Source of the DNA: Pandoraea pnomenusa
Lineage (GTDB): Bacteria > Pseudomonadota > Gammaproteobacteria > Burkholderiales > Burkholderiaceae
DNA length: 64,000 nucleotides
Assembly (NCBI RefSeq): GCF_000767615.3
Contig: NZ_CP009553.3
Location: 2,046,001 to 2,110,000, forward strand
Direction of reading: 5' to 3'
Below the pieces are notes generated by a model. The model was not told where the DNA came from. It did no database searches and saw only the letters and a program-made list of their open reading frames with translations. Made by a program: the position numbers and the translations under genes. Of the stretch, positions 62,188 through 64,000 are shown piece after piece (position 1 is the first letter of the stretch; the number at the start of each line of letters is the position of its first letter).

Positions 62188-63279
62188 ATGTCCCTGCCGC
62201 CTTGTCTGCTTTTCCTCTCGTCTTTTCTCTCTCTCGTCTCCGGTTCGTCGAGCCATTTGTGTCGCGTTGTACGTATTGCGAACGTGCCTCGCTTTGCGAG
62301 TCTTAGGCGGCGCCTGTTGGCTGCGGGGCTGGCCGCGGTCGCGCTGACGGCACACGCCGGTGAGCCAACGCTGCCGGGAATGCCGAGGTTGTCCCATCCG
62401 CCCGAGGAGATAGCGGTGCAATGGCCTGCGCAGACGTCAGGGCCGGATGCTTCCGCCGACAGCCCGACCCTGTCGCGCATCGCACAGCGCGAACGCATCG
62501 TGCTGGGGTTTCGCCAGACGGCGGTGCCTTTCTCGTATGTGGACGCGCACGACGCCCCGACCGGGCTCGCATGGGCACTTTGCGCACGCGTCGTGGCCGC
62601 CTTGCAGCGTTCGTTGAATCTGCCCACGTTGCGTATCACGCCGGTACGCGTGATCGAGCAGATGCGTGCACCGATGGTCAAGGGCGAGGCGATCGACATC
62701 GACTGCGCGCCGTCGACGGTCACGGCCGAGCGTTCCCGGCAGGTGGCGTTCAGCCTGCCGTACTATGCCAGCGACGTTCGGCTGCTGGTGCGCCGGGGCA
62801 GCGGCATCGACGGCATCGCGCAGCTTCGCGGGCTGCGTCTCGCGGTGGTGCAGGGCACGACAGCCGAACGACTCGTGCGCGCGCGGCACGCCCAGTCCGG
62901 GTTCCAACTGTTGATGGCGCGCGATTACGACGACGCATTTCGCATGCTCGGCGCGCACCGCGCCCAGGCGCTGGCTCTGGACGAGGTGTTGCTCGAAGGC
63001 TTGCGCGCGACGAGCAAGACGCCGGGCGCGTTCGAGATCGTCGGGTCGCCGCTCGCCGACCCGCCTGAACGTTACGCGCTGGTGCTCCCGAACGACGACC
63101 CCGTTTTCAAGGCACATGTCGATGCCGCGCTCGCAGAGCTGTTTCGCAGCGGCGACATGGCGCATCTGCAAAAGACCTGGCTTCAGACCCGCGTACCGCC
63201 GCACGGTCACGAGCTCCATGTGGAACCGTCGGAGGACGTACTCGCGCTCTGGCAGGAGGGCGGTGATCTCGTCGAGTAA
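62188..63279 (+). CDS. Amino-acid ABC transporter substrate-binding protein (PBP3/GltI-like), paralogue 1
   Basis: The type II periplasmic binding protein of up to 363 residues has the SBP_bac_3 pattern: IVLGFRQTAVPFSYVDAHDA, LAWALCARVVAALQRSL and FSLPYYASDVRLLVRRGSG. Two starts compete: ATG 62188 and GTG 62284. The second gives a textbook signal peptide (basic RFASLRRR, then LLAAGLAAVALTAHA); the first adds a hydrophobic stretch with two cysteines. No transporter genes follow inside the window. The next gene encodes a clear paralogue. Ligand class is amino acids of the Glu/Asp or cystine group, by family only. Confidence 0.88.
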   Translation: MSLPPCLLFLSSFLSLVSGSSSHLCRVVRIANVPRFASLRRRLLAAGLAAVALTAHAGEPTLPGMPRLSHPPEEIAVQWPAQTSGPDASADSPTLSRIAQRERIVLGFRQTAVPFSYVDAHDAPTGLAWALCARVVAALQRSLNLPTLRITPVRVIEQMRAPMVKGEAIDIDCAPSTVTAERSRQVAFSLPYYASDVRLLVRRGSGIDGIAQLRGLRLAVVQGTTAERLVRARHAQSGFQLLMARDYDDAFRMLGAHRAQALALDEVLLEGLRATSKTPGAFEIVGSPLADPPERYALVLPNDDPVFKAHVDAALAELFRSGDMAHLQKTWLQTRVPPHGHELHVEPSEDVLALWQEGGDLVE

Positions 63280-63304
63280 TGGCCCGGCAGGTGCACATAA
63301 GCTA

Positions 63305-63385
63305 ATGACAAACGCGTCTTTGCTTCGCATCAGCGATATCTGTAAATTCCTATCGTGCTGTCATTTCGATAGGAATTTGCTGTGA
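63305..63385 (+). CDS. 26-codon leader peptide with three cysteines (putative)
   Basis: A short open frame MTNASLLRIS-DICKFLSCCH-FDRNLL ends in TGA at 63383-63385, overlapping the GTG start of the next gene (63382). Its codons run through both arms of the hairpin at 63342-63380. Cys codons 18 and 19 (TGC TGT, 63356-63361) fall in the first six bases of the loop, right after the 5' arm. A weak cagg lies about 13 bases before its ATG. The layout is that of a translational attenuation leader responding to cysteine supply. Expression is not proven by sequence. Confidence 0.5.
   Translation: MTNASLLRISDICKFLSCCHFDRNLL
63342..63380 (+). promoter_or_regulatory. Hairpin sequestering the Shine-Dalgarno sequence of the next gene
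   Basis: AAATTCCTATCG (63344-63355) and CGATAGGAATTT (63367-63378) pair perfectly over 12 bases; one G-U and one G-C pair extend this to 14, with an 11-base loop. The 3' arm contains AGGAA (63371-63375), the ribosome site of the GTG start at 63382. In RNA the stem would block initiation unless opened. A DNA-level operator is the other reading. Confidence 0.65.
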
Positions 63386-64000
63386 ACGGTTTCAACGAAG
63401 TCAACAACTGGAAGGCTGCACCCAAACGCCTCGCCGCGGGCGTGTCGTTCTCGATCGCCGCTTTGGGCATCGCTTTGGGTGCCATGTCGGCAGCCTCGGC
63501 AGCCACGCCGGCCAACCCCGCCAAAGCGAACGCGTCAGTGGTGCCGCTGCCCTCGGTGAACGGCGAGCTGACCGGCACCCTCAAGAAAATTCACGATACC
63601 GGCCTGATCACGCTTGGCTATCGCGAAGCGGCGATTCCGTTTGCCTACGTTACCGACAAGGGCAAGCCGGTCGGGTACGCGATGGACCTTTGCCATGCGG
63701 TGGTCGATGCGGTGAAGTCGGCGCTCCACATGCCGAATCTGCGCGTGCGCGAGATGTCGATCACGCCGCAGAACCGAATTCCGCTCGTCAAGAACGGCAC
63801 GGTCGATCTGGACTGCGCACCGAACACCATCACGCCGGAGCGTGCCGAGCAGGTCGGCTTCAGCCATCCCTACTACGTGTCGGAAGTGCGGTTGCTGGTC
63901 AACACGAAAGACAACATCCGTTCGCTGGAAGACCTCAAGGGGCAGAACCTCGTGGCGTCGGCCGGCTCGACTGGCGAGCGCCTGGCGCGCATGCAGGCCG
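63382..64000 (+). CDS. Amino-acid ABC transporter substrate-binding protein, paralogue 2 (3' partial)
   Basis: The gene runs off the right edge after about 206 codons. GTG 63382 has AGGAA 6 bases upstream. The N-terminus has a signal peptide with a long n-region (KAAPKRLAAG, then VSFSIAALGIALGAM, cleavage near ASA). The mature part shows the SBP_bac_3 pattern ITLGYREAAIPFAYVTDKGK, GYAMDLCHAVVDAVKSAL, LDCAPNTITPERAEQVGFS and HPYYVSEVRLLV. These segments align one for one with the preceding binding protein, so the pair arose by duplication. Its translation is probably controlled by the hairpin and leader ORF just before it. Confidence 0.9.
   Translation, partial: MNGFNEVNNWKAAPKRLAAGVSFSIAALGIALGAMSAASAATPANPAKANASVVPLPSVNGELTGTLKKIHDTGLITLGYREAAIPFAYVTDKGKPVGYAMDLCHAVVDAVKSALHMPNLRVREMSITPQNRIPLVKNGTVDLDCAPNTITPERAEQVGFSHPYYVSEVRLLVNTKDNIRSLEDLKGQNLVASAGSTGERLARMQA

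Overview
The window is GC-rich, densely coded chromosomal DNA with mostly single-gene to ten-gene operons. The housekeeping block hemW-rdgB-rph / yicC-gmk-rpoZ-spoT / greB, the AcnB-type aconitase, many LysR and Lrp regulators and several LIV-type ABC systems fit a Burkholderiaceae betaproteobacterium. Pandoraea or a near relative is my best guess, but the genus is inference. I see no CRISPR array, prophage or insertion sequence.

Left part (1-13.1 kb). The 3' part of an FAD/[2Fe-2S] amine-type dehydrogenase subunit is followed by a RidA imine deaminase. A Crp/Fnr regulator is then divergent from a seven-gene operon: an AMP-forming acyl-CoA ligase, a complete branched-chain-type ABC importer (ATPase, two permeases, binding protein, second ATPase) and a PaaK-like ligase. 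This suggests uptake of a carboxylic acid coupled to CoA activation. A class V aminotransferase and a VOC protein close the block.

13.1-20.6 kb. An RpiR/MurR regulator heads a nitrogen-salvage operon: diaminopropionate ammonia-lyase, a Zn-dependent carbamoylase/ureidohydrolase, an N-carbamoyl-D-amino acid hydrolase, an MFS transporter and a YgeY-like M20 peptidase.

20.6-27.8 kb (minus strand). A tightly overlapping surface-glycan operon encodes WbqC, a GT2 polyprenyl-phosphate glycosyltransferase, a methyltransferase, a NeuD/PglD-like acyltransferase, a beta-propeller protein, a small ArnE/F-like flippase, the sugar 4-aminotransferase WecE and a large GT-C-like membrane protein. The wbqC gene carries an in-frame TGA.

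28-40 kb. acnB is followed by a minus-strand operon controlled by a divergent Lrp protein. It contains an orphan LivJ-like binding protein, a divergent peptide-deformylase homologue, a D-amino-acid-transaminase-like enzyme, a Kbl-like oxoamine synthase, an MHS-type MFS carrier and an ArgE-like deacylase. An SDR and a LysR regulator follow.

40-46.4 kb. A large type V autotransporter is broken by two apparent one-base losses in G runs. Then come a DHCW cupin, a tautomerase with a divergent LysR regulator, and tRNA-Ser(TGA).

46.7-64 kb. This is mostly core genome: an acyl-CoA synthetase, hemW, rdgB, rph, yicC, gmk, rpoZ, spoT, greB, a pirin, a CPA2 antiporter fused to UspA domains, a thioredoxin-TPR protein, a cupin and a small P-loop kinase. 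At the right edge are two paralogous amino-acid binding proteins. The second is preceded by a 26-codon, cysteine-containing leader ORF that runs through a hairpin covering the Shine-Dalgarno sequence. This looks like a translational attenuator and is the most interesting signal in the window.
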